In this document: positions 46,206 through 59,654 of the stretch, piece by piece
Layout: every line of letters begins with the position of its first letter
How positions within the stretch are numbered: the first letter of the stretch is position 1
Assembly: GCF_022376445.1 (NCBI RefSeq)
Contig: NW_025955019.1
Location: 62,001 to 126,000, forward strand
From: Fomitopsis serialis
Lineage: Eukaryota; Basidiomycota; Agaricomycetes; Polyporales; Fomitopsidaceae
Reading direction: 5' to 3'
Length of the DNA stretch: 64,000 bases
Notes under the pieces: model-generated
What the model was told of the DNA's origin: nothing
What the model saw: only the letters and a program-made list of their open reading frames with translations
The model's database searches: none
Made by a program: the position numbers and the translations under genes

Positions 46206-47138
46206 CTTGTAAGTTCATGAGACATAGGCCAAAACATCTTTCGACCTAGGGCTGCTCTGCACTGAGGGCTACTGAGGGAGAAGATGGGACTTGTTCTACC
46301 ATATGAAGGTTCGAGGCGGGCGAAGTGGCGTGTCTATTGCCTGATTGGGATAAACTTCTAAATCGGGTTGCGTGCCCGCGTGCTCGGGAATCCAGCAAGA
46401 AACTAGACAGCAGTATACTTAGTATACACCCTGCTAGCACCAAAGTCACGATAATAGGCTTCCTGACCGAGTAGGAAGGGTGGCCGAGATCTTGGTCTGC
46501 GTAACGCTCTGTGGGGCGGACTTTCTCGGTCTGCGCCGCAGCGGGCCAGCGGCGCAGCCTCGATGTGACGCGATCACGTGCAGACTTTCGCGAAGCAACC
46601 CAAACCTGAAAAGTCAAAATGTGCGTGTCATCCTGAGTCTTGATGCGATGCTGAAAATCGCCCTCGTACGCACCGCAACAAAAGGCGCAACTTTCGATCT
46701 GGTCTAATACACACGATGTCAAGCGGGCCAGTCCCACCGCGATGTGATAAGTCCAGGGGGGGATCACCACATAATTCTCACGAGCAGCGACAATCGCGAC
46801 GCGGCCTCGACTTTAGAATGTCGATCATTTGAAAAGTAGTAAGTAGGAGCTGACGCGACTATGCCTCGCTCCGCGTCCCTGTTCGCTGCCCACGTCCATT
46901 GTCCAGTCATTCTCTTATTGCCACGTATCAACTCACAGACGCTGCTATACACGAATTCGGAATACGCGCACTGACAGTCATATTTGGGTGACCGTCAGAA
47001 TCATCGCAGGTGCCCAGCCCCGCAATCGTTCGGACCTACCAGCAACCAAAGCATTTTCAACAGGGGAGTCGTCCCGAGGTAAGTCGACTCATCTTATGTT
47101 ACGGAGTGCTGAGCCAACACATCTACAGCCCGGGCCGT
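46206..47138. other. Region between TFC4 and the first BTB gene; possible small membrane protein
   Basis: A minus-strand open frame ending at 46246 contains one good membrane segment (IIVTLVLAGCILSILLSSF) followed by a polar tail, but has no ATG before it. It could be the last exon of a small single-pass protein or chance. A likely 5' leader intron of the BTB gene spans about 47079-47129 (GTAAGT..CTACAG). Confidence 0.35.
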
Positions 47139-48679
47139 ATGGCTTCAGAACACAGGCCTTCCGAGTCCCGCATCACGGCTTCGGCGCCATTCAACAAGAG
47201 CAGCGCAGACGTCGTGCTGTGTACGTCTGACGAGGTTGAATTTCATGTCCACGCGCAGATCCTGTGCATGTCTTCCGACGTCTTCGACAGCATGCTGTCC
47301 ATCCCACAGCCCAACGTCTCAGACCCACGCGACGTCCACTCCGAAACGGGTCTTCCCCTCATCCATGTGTCAGAGGTCTCTGAGACCTTGGACCGATTGC
47401 TTCGGCTCTGCTATCCGGTCGCAGATCCGAAGCTTTTCTCGCTGGACGATATCAAACCTGTCTTGGCGGCAGCAGTGAAATACCAGATGGAGGAGGCGAT
47501 GGCATTGATGAAAGACAAGGTGAAGTCACTCTGCATGGACTCGCCTCTTCCGGTCTACGTCGTTGCTTGCGAACTGGACCTCGAGGACCTCGCACATCAA
47601 GCTGCGGCGACAGTCCGAGTGCGCGAGCTCACGACGGAGTATGCACCTGAGCTGGACAGGATCAACGCCGCGCAATACTACAGATTACTCTTTTATGGGA
47701 CGCGGAGACCGCCGTCCATCAACGCAGGCATGTCCCTGAACTCACCTTCTCTGACGTTCACCAGAAGTCCCATCCTTGAGTCCGCATCGCCCACCCGCAG
47801 CCCAGGGGTCTCGGACTACTTCCCCGACTTTGGTGGCTGCCATGCCGTCGCGGACATGGCCATTCACTCTTCCGACGACGTGGAGTTCCGCGTTCATCGA
47901 AGTATATTGGCCATGGCCTCACCTACACTTCTCGACGCACGCCCAGAGTCTGCGGAATCCGCGCTTCCATGTATTCGGCTCAACGAGGTCGGCTCCGTGC
48001 TTTCCATCCTTCTTCAGCTCGCCTATCCTCTTCCTGAACCGGTCATCCCGGACCTCCGCACCTTGAACGCTGTCACTGACGCCGCTGCGAAGTACGGTAT
48101 GGTGAGGGTCATCCAGACTCTCAAGCGTCTCTGGGCCGAGCACTTGGAGGCGGCCCCCCTGCGCGTGTACCTCGTCTCGACGCGCCACGGATGGGACAAG
48201 GAAGCGCGCGATGCCGCTCGACGAGCCTCCTGCGAGAAAACCGACGCCTACGTGCCCGAGATGGAGACAGTCTCTGCGTCCGCGTATCGACGGTTCCTCG
48301 TCTACCGCTACCGATGCCGGGAGGCCGTCTCGCGGCTCATTCTCCCTCTGATTCCGCCGCACCACCGCCAGGAGAAGAAGCCTTCGCGGTCGAAGCAGCT
48401 GTACTGGAGCAAATCGGGCACAGAATACGCGAATTTCCGGGACGCGTTCGCCCTGGATGTGCTCGAGATGGTCCAGCGTGCGGGGTCGGGCTGCATGCAT
48501 GCGGTCGTCGCCTCGCTTGATCCCGACATGATTATCAGTGCGGCGCATCCGAGTGAGCAGTTCCTCGCTACGGTGGGGTCGTTGGAGGATGCGGTGCGGA
48601 AGGTTCTGCAGGGGGTAGGCATTGTCGCGCAATGTCGTGTGGAGATTGACTCACCGACTTTCTACAGATCGAGCTGTGA
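47139..48679 (+). CDS. Double-BTB/POZ protein 1, 495 aa
   Basis: Exons 47139-48614 and 48668-48679, 496 codons. ATG 47139 precedes MASEHRPSES. The first BTB/POZ fold is about residues 20-150 (SADVVLCTSDEVEFHVHAQI, LPVYVVACELDLEDLA). The second is about 240-400 (VADMAIHSSDDVEFRVHRSI, APLRVYLVSTRHGWD), ending in YVPEMETVSASAYRRFLVYR. Such BTB proteins are expanded in agaricomycetes. Canonical BTB domains dimerise and can serve as Cullin-3 adaptors; no kelch or MATH domain is present, so the role is unknown. The last exon has only four codons (IEL and stop). Confidence 0.8.
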
Positions 48680-49105
48680 ATGTTCATATACACCTGGATA
48701 CCATCTAATATCCTCTTTGTGTGTTTCTGTCGATGCGGACGACTAAGTAAGAGTACGCGCCGATTCGCGACGATTTCAGCATTCAATGAACATAGAAAAC
48801 GGACAGAAGCACCACTGCTAGCCTGAGGCCGCATATCTAGCTCAGTGTGCCTTCGTATTCATCTAAATCATGTGCAATTGCCAACTTAGGGATGTGCTTC
48901 CAGCACGAGGCACGAACTTTCTCTACTTAACTAACGCATGTGCGCGTCTCGGCCTCTACGTGCGTTATCGTGTAGCGTTGGCCACTTCATACGGTATCCG
49001 GCTTCCGTGTCCGCTACTCTGACCATTGCACACCTCCTCACACCCGGTACGCCCATTCATCAACGGTAATGGAGGAACACTGACGGCACAACTAGGAGAA
49101 CTACC
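48680..49105. other. Intergenic between BTB genes 1 and 2
   Basis: Upstream region of BTB gene 2. No other signal seen. Confidence 0.5.
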
Positions 49106-50669
49106 ATGAGTGAAGGCGAACGCATTTATGCAGCCAAAGCTCCGTTCGATAAACACAGCGCCGACTTGGTACTTCGCTCATCGGACAACGTCAACTTTCG
49201 TGTACACAAGCAAGTGCTATCCCTCGTGTCGGATTTCTTCGATTCCATGTTATCCGTACCACAACCAACCCAAGCGGAGTCACAGGACCTGGACGTTTAC
49301 TCTGGACTCCCTCTTGTGCGTGTCACAGAGAAAAGTTGGACCCTCGATCGTCTTCTGCGCTTCTGCTATCCCACAGCAGACCCGGAGTTCAGGACAGTCG
49401 CTCACATCCGGCCCGTGCTGATGGCGGCGGCGAAGTATCAGATGGACGAAGTGATATCGCTTTCGGAGAAACAGCTGTTCCTCCTCGAGGACTCGCCACT
49501 TCATGTGTACGCACTCGCGTGCGAGTTCAATCTCGAGAACGCCGCCAAGGCTGCCGCAGAGCGATGTCGCGCCCGGGCCATGCGCCCTATCCATGGCACA
49601 CCCGGGTTGGATGGAGTCACGGCGGGGCAGATTTACCGGCTTCTCCAATTCTGCAGTCAAAAACCTGCCTCCAAAACTGCGAAAGCCAGCGCTCAACGGA
49701 CACCCTCATTCAAGTTCGCATCTTGTGTACAGCGACAGTCTTCCGTTCTGTCCTGCTCGTATGCGAAGTCCAAGGCCAACCTCCTTGAGTTCAAACCACA
49801 CGCTCATGCAGATATGGTCATCCTGTCGATGGACGACAAACAATTTCACGTCAATCGCTACATCGTGTCACTGGCGGCACCAAGCTTCTTCGACCATCAT
49901 CGACCAATTGCAGGTCCATCCTCCGCTGGCTTGCCAGTCTACAGATTCGCTGAGAACAGCGAGATGACCCTCATCCTCCTCAGACTCATGTATCCTCTAC
50001 CAGAACTGGGTCTCACCGACATAGACGTTCTCGGCGCCGTCACAGCGGCAGCGGTCAAGTACAACATGCCAAAGGTCATCGAGACCTTGAAGCGTAGATG
50101 GACAGACCAGTTGGAAACTGCACCTCTTCGGGTCTACTTCACCATGATGCGCTACGGATGGGAGCGCGAGGCGGAGCGCGCTGCAGTTTTGGCATCATAC
50201 ACCAAGAGCGATCTATATGTCCCAGAAATGGAGCAGGCATCCGGTGATGCCTACCTTCGCTTCCTATTCTTCCGCCTATCCAATCGCATGGTCGTGTTCC
50301 TCCTGTCCAAACTTCTACTACCCCCCGGGCTTCACCGCGACGTCGCTTGGGACAAAACGAGTTTGAACCCGCTGTACTGGAGGCTGGACTGTGAGGAGTA
50401 TGCGAACAATGCAGACAGATTTGTTTTGGATGTCATGGAAAGCGTCCCCAAGCGCGGATGGCAGGAGAGTTGTACCCATGTGCTGCTTGCTCTACGACCT
50501 AGCAATAACCGGAGCAGCAGCACGATTAGACTAGACGAGGATTTCCTAGGTAAACTCGTGGTTTTTGAACAGAAGGTCAAACGGGGATTGCAATATGTAA
50601 GCAATGTCTTATTGCCTTTGAGTCACAGTGTACAAGACTGACTTTGTCGCCCGGTAGGTAAAGTTTTGA
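49106..50669 (+). CDS. Double-BTB/POZ protein 2, 500 aa
   Basis: Exons 49106-50596 and 50658-50669, 501 codons. It is a tandem paralogue of the preceding gene on the same strand. BTB 1 starts at SADLVLRSSDNVNFRVHKQV and includes LHVYALACEFNLENAAKAA. BTB 2 starts at ADMVILSMDDKQFHVNRYIV and includes APLRVYFTMMRYGWEREA, followed by YVPEMEQASGDAYLRFLFFR. The terminal exon is again four codons (VKF and stop). Reading through the intron would add about 15 different residues. Function as for the first copy. Confidence 0.8.
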
Positions 50670-50790
50670 AGTTGTGGTCTGCTTTACTCCGTGATCCTAT
50701 CTTGAAAAAGTCTCAAAAACTACACGAGTTCGCGCATGTCGATGTACTCATTTGTACAGTACAGTTATGGTCAGCCTGAGGTTCCACCCT

Positions 50791-52460
50791 TTACGAGGAT
50801 CCACGATTAAATCGATTTGAAGCGGGAGTCTGCGCCGGCCACACAATGAGTACGGTTTTCATCGCATTAGATTGTTGCGCACCGTCAAATTCCAACGAAA
50901 GCTCAAACTCAGCGGAGTCGATGTACGCGATGATCCTCTCGCCGACATCAGCTGAGATAGGTTCGATCCGCACATCGTCTCGCTCGCTGCGCAAGACGCG
51001 CCACCACGACGTCTTCCCAACAAAACGCCACGACCTAGCATACACGTCGTATGACTTGTCGCCGACACCGACACCGAAATATCGGAGAGACGGAATCGAC
51101 TTGGCAAGTCGGATAGGTAGAGCATTCATGATGTCCTCCTCTTCGATGTCTGGCATGTCCATATCGAGAAATCCGGGCATGGCATGGCAGGTGTCAGTGA
51201 TGCGAAGACGCATGCAGACTAGGCGCGATGAGTGGAGAGCTGGCGGTACGTCCTCCTGTGAAAGCGCAAGTCAAATCATCATGCATGAGGGCGAGATAGT
51301 CGTCAAGATAATCGTGCGCGATGGATACTCACTATCCAAGAGTCCATGGAGGACCCGATTCCCGCATCAGATAGACGGACGTCAAGGAACCTCAATCTCG
51401 GAGCATTCGATCCAAGCCATCGCCAGAGTTGTGTAGAAGGCTCCGTGAACGTGGAAAGAGACAGCCAGAGCGGGGATGTTGCAACGATTGGCACTGCACT
51501 GTGTTTGACCGAGTCCGATTCGTTCCGGAAGTTCTCGACAGTGGTAGAAGTTAACAGGTGCAACGCTCTGACAGGACAACGTATGTGGCCAGCCAAGTTC
51601 GTTGTGGTGCCACGTAGTTCATCCAGATGTTTCCAGCATTTAAAGCCTGTGTTTTGGCCCGCAGTAAGGGTGTCCCCAAGTCTCAGAGTGCCCCTGTACC
51701 TCCAGCTGACGAGTGTGATGTACAGGCTGCGTACATTTGGAAAGGTGCTGACGATGTGGATCAGCGATGCATCGCTCCCCCAGCCGATAGCGAGTCGAGT
51801 GACAGAGGACAGCGTAACGGGGTGCTCGAAATCCAAGGCATCTGGTGTCGAACACTCGAACCGTGTGAGCTGAGAGAAAGAGCTGAGATACCCCAGGGCA
51901 ATACGGCGCAATGGCAACGCGAAGTCATACTCGCACCCGCAACCGGTGAGTATTAGCGTATGAAGATGAGTTGAGCCCCGAGGTAGGAAATCCTCCACGT
52001 GCCCAGCAGACTCAGAACGAAACGCGGCTGTGCGCAGTACGGAGGATAGGCAGGGAATGGCGTTCAGCAGCGATTGGATACACTCGATGTCCAGGTACTG
52101 CAGGTTCGAAGCCCCCTTCAGGACATCCACGAGATGCTCGCTGCGCACTACAGTGCTACTCCAACCGGCGTCGGGATCCGGTATTCCCAGAGCCTGCGCG
52201 ATGATCTCGAGTCGCCGCAGGCGCGGCAAGCGTTTCTGCGCATCGGCGAGCATGTAGGCGCAGAAACGATCCAGTTGGCCAGGATGGGTGAGATAGACAT
52301 CAGAGATGGCGTTGTCTGTGGATACGCGATGGAGGCTCTGGCATGTTTCTGAGAGTCGGAGCGCGTCGCGGAACCGCAGACGGGAGACAATCGAATCGAG
52401 GACATCCTCGTTGAGTGAGGAGAAGATTCCCATGCGGCCTCTGTCGTGCTCCCTGAGCAT
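50791..52460 (-). CDS. F-box protein, 530 aa
   Basis: Exons 51333-52460 and 50791-51255 with a 77-nt intron (GTGAGT..TTCACAG), totalling 531 codons. Near the N-terminus, LNEDVLDSIVSRLRFRDALR and LSETCQSLHRVS form an F-box. The remainder is a divergent leucine-rich repeat-like array (SNLQYLDIECIQSLLNAI, HLHTLILTGCGCEYDFALP, LTRFECSTPDALDF, FPNVRSLYITLVSWRY, LRFLDVRLSDAG). Basidiomycetes carry many such genes; the expected role is substrate adaptor in an SCF ubiquitin ligase. The ATG could be at 52460 or ten codons later (MGIFSSL). It converges with BTB gene 2. Confidence 0.78.
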
Positions 52461-54842
52461 TTATCGAACAGATATGCACATATATTGGGGCACACACATA
52501 CGTATGTTAAATTGCGACCACAAAGGCGACTAATAGTTGCGCAGTGATAAGAGCACTTCTGGCAGCTTGAGCGTAATCCGTTTGACGTGACTATCTGCTC
52601 ACCTTTTTGCCCAACTTCCAGTACAAAGAAAACTGATACAGACCTTGCAGTCACCGAGATCGGGGACCAGTATTCGAAAGGAACTCGTGTGCAAGTTTGT
52701 CTGTGATCCCTTTAATGTCACTGAGGGCGAAGTTCGTGTGCAAGTGTCGGGAGCAAGCTGTGTGGTACATACTCGGTACCGTCGGTGCCACTGCGCACTA
52801 TCGATGTGGCTATCTCCGGATTCAGAGAAGATCCCACGGCCGACAAATACTAACGTAACCAACTAAATGAGCTCAGACGAAGCCCAGCTGTCCAGCGCTT
52901 AGGCAAACCACTTACATTTTGAGGGAGGGCCCAGACGATAGGACTTCGTCCGAGGACAACCAATGTGACATCACCTAGGTGCTGACATGGGCCGCGTAGG
53001 CTGTATATTTCGTCGCCGCGACGCAAGTTGCTTGGAGGTTTGTTCGCCAGTCACTTCAGAGTACGCGCCCACATTGCGATTCGACTCAAACCCGTCATGT
53101 CCAGGCAACGAGTCACGCAAACACTGTAAGTAACCCGGCGGGGCGGGCAGGTACCGCGACGGACCTCGGACGAGCCGATCGGATCGTCGATCACAGCACC
53201 CGGGAGCCCGGTCACTCACTGGAAGGGTCATCCTGCTTACCGTGCCCACTGGGTTACCGGGGCCACGAACTCATCGACGTTTACACGACCCGGGACGCTG
53301 CGGGGCCCAGGACCCACCATGTCCAAGTGAGAAGCCATTTCTCGGTTCGCAGCAATGGAAGCAGGATAGGAGGCTATGGCACAGGTGTAGCCCGTCGACG
53401 CAGGGTTCTATGCAATTGTTCTCGAGGAGTTCGCGGTGGCAATGGACTGCGAATCGGAAGGGAAGCATAGGGTGGAACGTGGACGTGGGGTCGTGTGGCT
53501 ACGAGGAGGAGAGCGCATGCGCAGGCAGGATCCAAATCAGTGAATGCCGGGATAGGGGCTTTGCGTTCCACCGCCGGAAGACCTGAGATCCCTCGATGCG
53601 GCACCTCGCGAATTTGACGAGATTACCTGCGCGCGAATCTTTGCCTGAGAACAAAGTCTCGCTGGCAACGTTTGCCTCTATGTGATGATTTCCTATGGGT
53701 CGCACCGGAAGAGGGGTGCGGATTGTAACAGACCTTCATGTCGGGTCCCGGTTTCAGTGTGCGCAGGTTTCCGTCAATGAGCTATTGCGACAGATAAAGA
53801 TAGTATCCCAGTAGGCCGAGGGCTCCCGGCCAACTGCATCCTTTCGGTCGTCTTTGCCTGATTGAGGGGACCACACCTCCTATACGTCTCGCTGCGGACC
53901 CGCTGTCAGATCCACAGTGCTGTCTGGCGACAGGCCCTCGGTGCCCGAATTCACCACCGCTGCGGGCACCATACCGTCGGGCCTGTAAGAATGCAGGCAT
54001 ACCGACGGTAAGTCCATTTCGAGGTCCTAGAACGAGTCACGTCGGCCCATCGACTCCGCCCAAACGAGCTCGGAGGGCCGGAGAGCGTCTGCGCGTGATC
54101 CGCCCGTTTGGTTCCGCCTCCAAGATCCACGTCCAATCGTCGGTCCTGCCCGTCGGGATCCAAGCTGGCCGCATTCGGGCGCGCTGACGCGCCCCCACGG
54201 AATAAGCGGTGCAGACAATTTGCCGACTAGAATACCGGGCAGATCCCAGGCAGATGCGGCCGACGACTAATTAGGATAGGTTCTCCTTCAGTTATGCATC
54301 GTATGATGACTGCACTCACAGCGCTGAACAGCGTCACAGACGTCCACGCGACTTGTGTCGCAGGAAGACAGATTGGCGAGGCATTGTAGCATGAAACGCC
54401 CTCTTACGTCGTGGTTGGCAGCCATGCTGTGACTTCGAACGACAACGGTTGCCCCAATGGGCAGTTCGGACCACGTGGCGAGCTTGAACTGCGAACCACT
54501 CCAGACGGCATAACAGACCTACTCACCTTGCGAACCACGACTACCCGAACTCCATAATTTTTGCGTAAAACCGTCTTGTCTTTTGTCGCGGAATATTCCC
54601 GTTTACGAGGCGCTGGGTTTACGGCGTCTAAGACCCGCGTCGGCGGAGGAACCACATCCGCACGACGTCGACTCCAAAACGCACCATTACTCGAATATAA
54701 GGGCGCAACGCCCTTGACGTGGCCGGGCAGTGCTGGAAACACCTGCGCCCGCAGACCCCCGAGGATAGACGACCACCGCGGCGACCTGCAGTACGCACCG
54801 GACAGTCGTCGGTCCCTCGTACCCATCTACAGCCCTCGCATC
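52461..54842. other. Intergenic, 2.4 kb
   Basis: Upstream regions of the F-box gene and of the kinase gene. Open frames on both strands are GC-rich and without motifs. No RNA gene or mobile-element end was seen. Confidence 0.45.
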
Positions 54843-57800
54843 ATGGACAGTCGCCCAAAGCCCTCGGTCGGGAAGCACTCCGCGCAGTCGGCACCGGAGA
54901 TGGTCCGCTCGACCCCTACCCGCTCGTCGCCTCTTCATTCGTCCCCGCTCACGAAGGTGGTCTCTCTCCCCGGCGTCCCTACCATCGATCTCGGAGATGA
55001 TGCCCCCGAGTCGTCCAATGCGCCCAGTACGACCACCTGCCTGGTTCTCGCCGCCGGGGCCTCTCGACGTCGACCATCCGCCAGATTACGATCGAGCTCG
55101 ATCCCGGTCTCTCGCGTCGTCTCCAACCCGTTGCCGTATGCCCAGGCTACGACGGCTTCCAGTTTCGCCTCGCTGGTGTTCACGGAGGGTACCCCGTAAC
55201 TCGCAGCCGATCTTCTCGACGGGTCGGGGCCGTCAATCAGCCCCCTGCGCGACTCTATCTTCACCTGGCGGGTGCGTTCCCATCGATCGGAGACCCCGCC
55301 GGACGGCGTGCCCCAGAGCTGGTGGCATGCACACGAGGTGGATGCGAGACCGTGGTCAGACGTCGAGAAGCGTACCAAGTCAGTGCCGCCGGAGCAGGCA
55401 GAGGGATGGCAAAGGACACGCAAGGTGAGCTCGTCTGATCCCCGTTCGAGCGGACTCCGCTGACTTCGTGCAGCGCGTCGCCGAGGCTGTCGTCAACGTG
55501 CTCGGGGTCGCTGAGGATGTCGGACACGAGGCTCTCGTCATCAGCTCCGAGCTGCTCGAGTTTGCGCCTCTGCCAGGCCTCCGAGTAGCGGCGCTCGCGC
55601 TGCTCGACATCTGGGAAGCTCTGCAGATGGTCGACGTAAGCGCCGACTGCCCTGCGCTTGCGCGGCTGGCTAACACTGTGCTCAGGTGAATAGAATGGCG
55701 TGTCTGCGCTTGACCGAGCGCTGTGCAACCATTCTGTACTCGGTCCGGGAAGAAATCGCTGAGGCGGGCGACCACGTCGGCGAAGAACTGCTCTACCCGA
55801 TTCAGCGCCTAGTCGAGTAGGTTACGCCACTTACATCATTCGACGGATCGGGCTCAAATGTGGCTGTAGATCATTCACACAGGTCCACCGCTTCCTCCAG
55901 AAGCAGAATCACCGCCCGTTCATCAAGCGCTACCTCAAGCGCGATGAGATCCAAAGGCACATCGGGGTCTGCGACAGTGCCCTCACCGATGCGCTCGGCA
56001 TGTTCAGCGTACGCCGTCAGTGCCTTGCAATGCCTTCGACTATCTAACGATCCGTCTCTAGCTGTCAATACAAATTCGGATCCTGAAGCAAGTATTGCAA
56101 GCGGAACAGCAGAGACAAATCGACACTGCCGCACTCTTGGACGAGCTGCACGGGCGGCACGAGGAGCCTCGCGGAGTCCCCACCGCCCCATCAACACCCT
56201 CCAGCTCGCGGGCGCAGACGAGCCGCACGTCGTCGACGCCACACCATCGCGTCCGTCGAGCAGCTGTTGAACGCGAGCCCCGAGCAGATCCGCACGACGC
56301 TCAGCTCGGTCACGCTCCGCCAGAACGAGCACGACCTCGCGCGAGACACGGCGGACTTCCGGCAGCTCATGCGCAGCGCGCTCCAGGCGAACAGCGACGT
56401 CGAGATGATCCGCATCCTGCAGGTCGGCCGCGACGAGATGCCCGAGGCGATCAAGGCGCTGCAGCGTGCGCTCGAGAGCGAGGTGGAGCGCGAGAACGCC
56501 GCGGCGGACCAGGAGGACACGGTGCTCGTCGCGTCGATCAGCTCTACGGCGGTCACGCACCCCGGCGCGACTGGCGGAGAGGGCGCGAACCTGACCCGGT
56601 CGTCGACGGTCGCGAGCGTGGAGAGCAAGAAGACGGCGAGCGACAGGAGCTCGAGCCTCAGGCGCACGCCGAAGGACACGCTCGACCGGGAGTTCATCGA
56701 GACGGGGATCGACGCGTTGCGCAGGCTCAGCACGGCGGAGGTCTCGCTGCCCAGCTGGACGATCACGCGCTACGAGGTGGACCGGGAGCAGAAGATGGGA
56801 TTGGGTTCTTCTCGGATGTGTACAAGGGTACGTGGAGAGACCGCACTGTCGCCATCAAGGTGCTTGCGGAGACGACGCCGCGACAGCTCTTCATCCACGA
56901 GGTATGTCAATTGGTCCCGGGTGCTTGTGATGTGTCTGACGCCGTCCGAACAGGTTAACATTTGGAAGTCGCTGTCACACCCGAACGTGCTGGAGCTTCT
57001 CGGTGCTTCCTCGACTTCCAGCGAGCCGCCATGGTTCTTCGTGAGCCCGTACATGAAGAACGGAAGCCTCGTATCGTACCTGAAGGGCCTTCCCAGCCTT
57101 GACTCCGTGGATCTGCTTAAGATGATCCACGAGATCGCGAAGGGCATGGCGTACCTGCACAGCAAGGGTGTTCTGCACGGCGATCTGAAGGTAAGCATCA
57201 ATGCCATGTCCATGCGAGTAGCGTGCTAAGCTGGTGTCTCCATAGGGCGCCAACGTGCTCGTCGACGACCGAGGACACTGTGTCATCTCTGACTTCGGCC
57301 AGAGTGAGATCAAGTCTGAGGTGTACCGCTTAAGTGGGACACCGACACCGCACGGCACCCTCCGGTGGCAGGCGCCAGAGCTTATGGCTGGCCAGAGCGA
57401 GTTGACGCAGCAGATCGACGTTTATGCGTTCGCGATGTGCTGCATGAAGTCCTCACAAAAGGAGGTTGCCGTGGCCGCTGGCCGATGACGATGCTGTTCG
57501 CCACTTCGTACTCAGTGCGTTCGTTCCTCCTGATTCTGTAAATGCTAACGAGTGACGCGTCAGAGGAGAACATGCGCCGGAGATCCCTGTTCTCAACCAG
57601 AAGTGGACGCCGCTTTTGGCTGAGATCATGGGGACGTGCTGGCGGCGCGACGCCCCTGGACGGCCGTCTTTTGCTAAGGTCGTTCAGGACATCCAGCAGC
57701 TCCGCCAGCGTGTAGGCGGCGACATCAAGGACTCGCCACGTCCCCCGCACCATGAGCTGCCCGACGAGCGTAAGTCCCCCGATATGCATCCCATCCCACT

Positions 57801-59038
57801 GCCACCACTCCCTCGTAAGTGCAGAACCAGCTAATTTTCGTCACATCGACTGACCCTCCGCATACATGCACAGCTGACACGACGGCGACGTTCGTTGAGG
57901 GCAACTCGCTCTCCTCAGAAGCCTCGTACCAGACCGCCCGTGGGACGTCGCCTGCGCCGTCGGAGCCCGCACCTAGCTATGTTGAGCACTTGCTCCCGTC
58001 CCCGGACTTTAGCCGGCGGTCTTCGCTGGGCCTGTCAGATACGGACGACTCTCGTTCAGATTCGGCCGTCATGCTGGACCCGCCTGGATATCAGTCGCCC
58101 CCGCCCCTCGATGAGCACAATGCCGAGTTGAGGGATGAGCGGCGATATAGGATGCTCCTTCAGCACGAGTTCCACCCCTCACGTGCGTTTCGCTGTCTTG
58201 TTAGATGTTTTTGATGCTGACAGCTGCTTCAGTGTCTCTTCCCCTGTGGACTCCAAGCCATGTACCCCTTGGTGCGGTGGGGTACCTATCGAAGCCGGAT
58301 GGCAAGTTCGTCATGCTGTTCAACGCGTTCAAGCCGCTAGACTCGTCCGGCGGCCGCACCGGCAACATGGCCTCCATCGACGGCTACGGGCGGGTCACCA
58401 CGGGGACGCAGAAGTCCGACAAGCGGAACGTCGCGCAGCGCGGGATCGACATGATCCAGTCGTGGATCACCTCGAAGAGCAATCAGCCGCCGACGACCGT
58501 GAGCCGGCGCTACTCGTCGCCGATGCGTGCGGGCCACAAAACGGCCCATCTGTTCACGGAGTCGACGGCGTACCGCTACATGGACGACCTTGGCGCGCCG
58601 AAGCGGTGGTTCAAGGCGAACGTGGATGCGATCCTGAAGGAGTACGGAGATGAGCACTGCATCCGCCGGGAAGACCTGTTTCTGGGTATGTGACTGCGTT
58701 CGTGCGTTCTCGCCGCTGCTTATCTTGGATGCCTAGTTATCGGGACGCTGGAGGCCCAAGACTACGCGCTTTATGTCAGCCATAGCCACCCAGACGGCCA
58801 GTTGAACTTTAACGTTTACTCCTCACCTCGGGCGGGCCAGCCGTGGGGGCACTTCAGCACGACGACGGACTTATCCTCGTCGATGGTCGGCGGGCCGGTG
58901 TACGACGAGCCAGACGGGAACCCGCTAGACGTCAGCGCTAACAAGGTATCGGATGTTGGACGGGGTGGTAAGTGGGACGCGGTGCTTCTCGCGAGGCTGC
59001 GCTTCACTACGGATGGGGTTGACCCGACTTCTAAGTGA
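54843..59038 (+). CDS. TKL-type protein kinase with MLKL-like N-terminal helical domain
   Basis: Regions in order: an N-terminal segment, uncertain before about 55064 (ITIELDPGLSRRLQPVAVC, RLYLHLAGAFPSIGDPAG); then, over several exons from 55470, a helical bundle (AEAVVNVLGVAEDVGHEA, EIAEAGDHVGEELLYPIQ, FLQKQNHRPFIKRYLKR, SIQIRILKQVLQ) resembling the MLKL/HeLo-like adaptor of fungal kinases and NLRs; a helical linker; the kinase domain (IGFFSDVYKGTW, VAIKVL, HPNVLELLGAS, VLHGDLKGANVLVDD, ISDFGQSE, RWQAPELM, WRRDAPGRPSFAKVV); a proline/serine linker; and a C-terminal region (VGYLSKPDGKFVMLFNAF, DYALYVSHSHPDGQLNF). The catalytic loop has HGD instead of HRD. Base-count breaks lie at about 56230, 56795, 57443 and 57466. 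The class resembles the TKL-ccin expansion of mushrooms; it may be a signalling or self/non-self kinase. Confidence 0.75.
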
Positions 59039-59654
59039 AGGGACGTTGACCGGATCAGAGCTTAGTACTCCGTAGCATACCAGGGACATTGTAACATTGT
59101 ACCATACACTATCACACGTTCACGCCCTCAACGCAATTCATGCATCATGTTTGGATCACATATCGCATTGGAGACGGCTGAGATGGATTGCGATTCAAGC
59201 TTCAAGTATGCTCGACGTGCGTGATCGCTGGTAGCACATCGTCGTGGCTGACTCAGTATCTATTTGCGAATTTGCGGACGGACTTCGCGGAAAAGTACAT
59301 GATGTTGGCCTCGTGCAAGCCATATGTATAAGCTGTGTCATCATGTGGGCGATCCGAACAAGTAGTTCGTACCCAAAGCTCCGTCTAGCGCCATTGAAAT
59401 CTTCACAGGCTGGGAGTTTTGTTGTTATATTCCTTGAGGGTCACCAGATAAAAGAGGAGCACAAGGTGGGATCCCTCCAATCTTTCCCCCTTGCTCCTTT
59501 ACCTGCACCAGCACCATCCAAATTGTCGTTAGCGCCGCTTTATATTGAAGCAAAACAGACGAAGTGAGTACACAAGCCAACTTACCTCCACCAAAGGAGC
59601 CCATACTGACAGCATGGACTGCAGCTAGCTAGCTGCACACGTTGATAGGGCACG
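59039..59654. other. Intergenic between kinase gene and BTB gene 3
   Basis: No coding signal. Upstream region of BTB gene 3. Confidence 0.5.

Noticed and set aside
46246..46770. 174-codon minus-strand frame as a confident membrane protein
   Set aside because: It has one hydrophobic segment but no ATG and no splice partner; kept only as a note.
48615..48746. Longer C-terminal tail of BTB protein 1 by reading through
   Set aside because: The tail is not shared by the paralogues, whereas a short last exon is.
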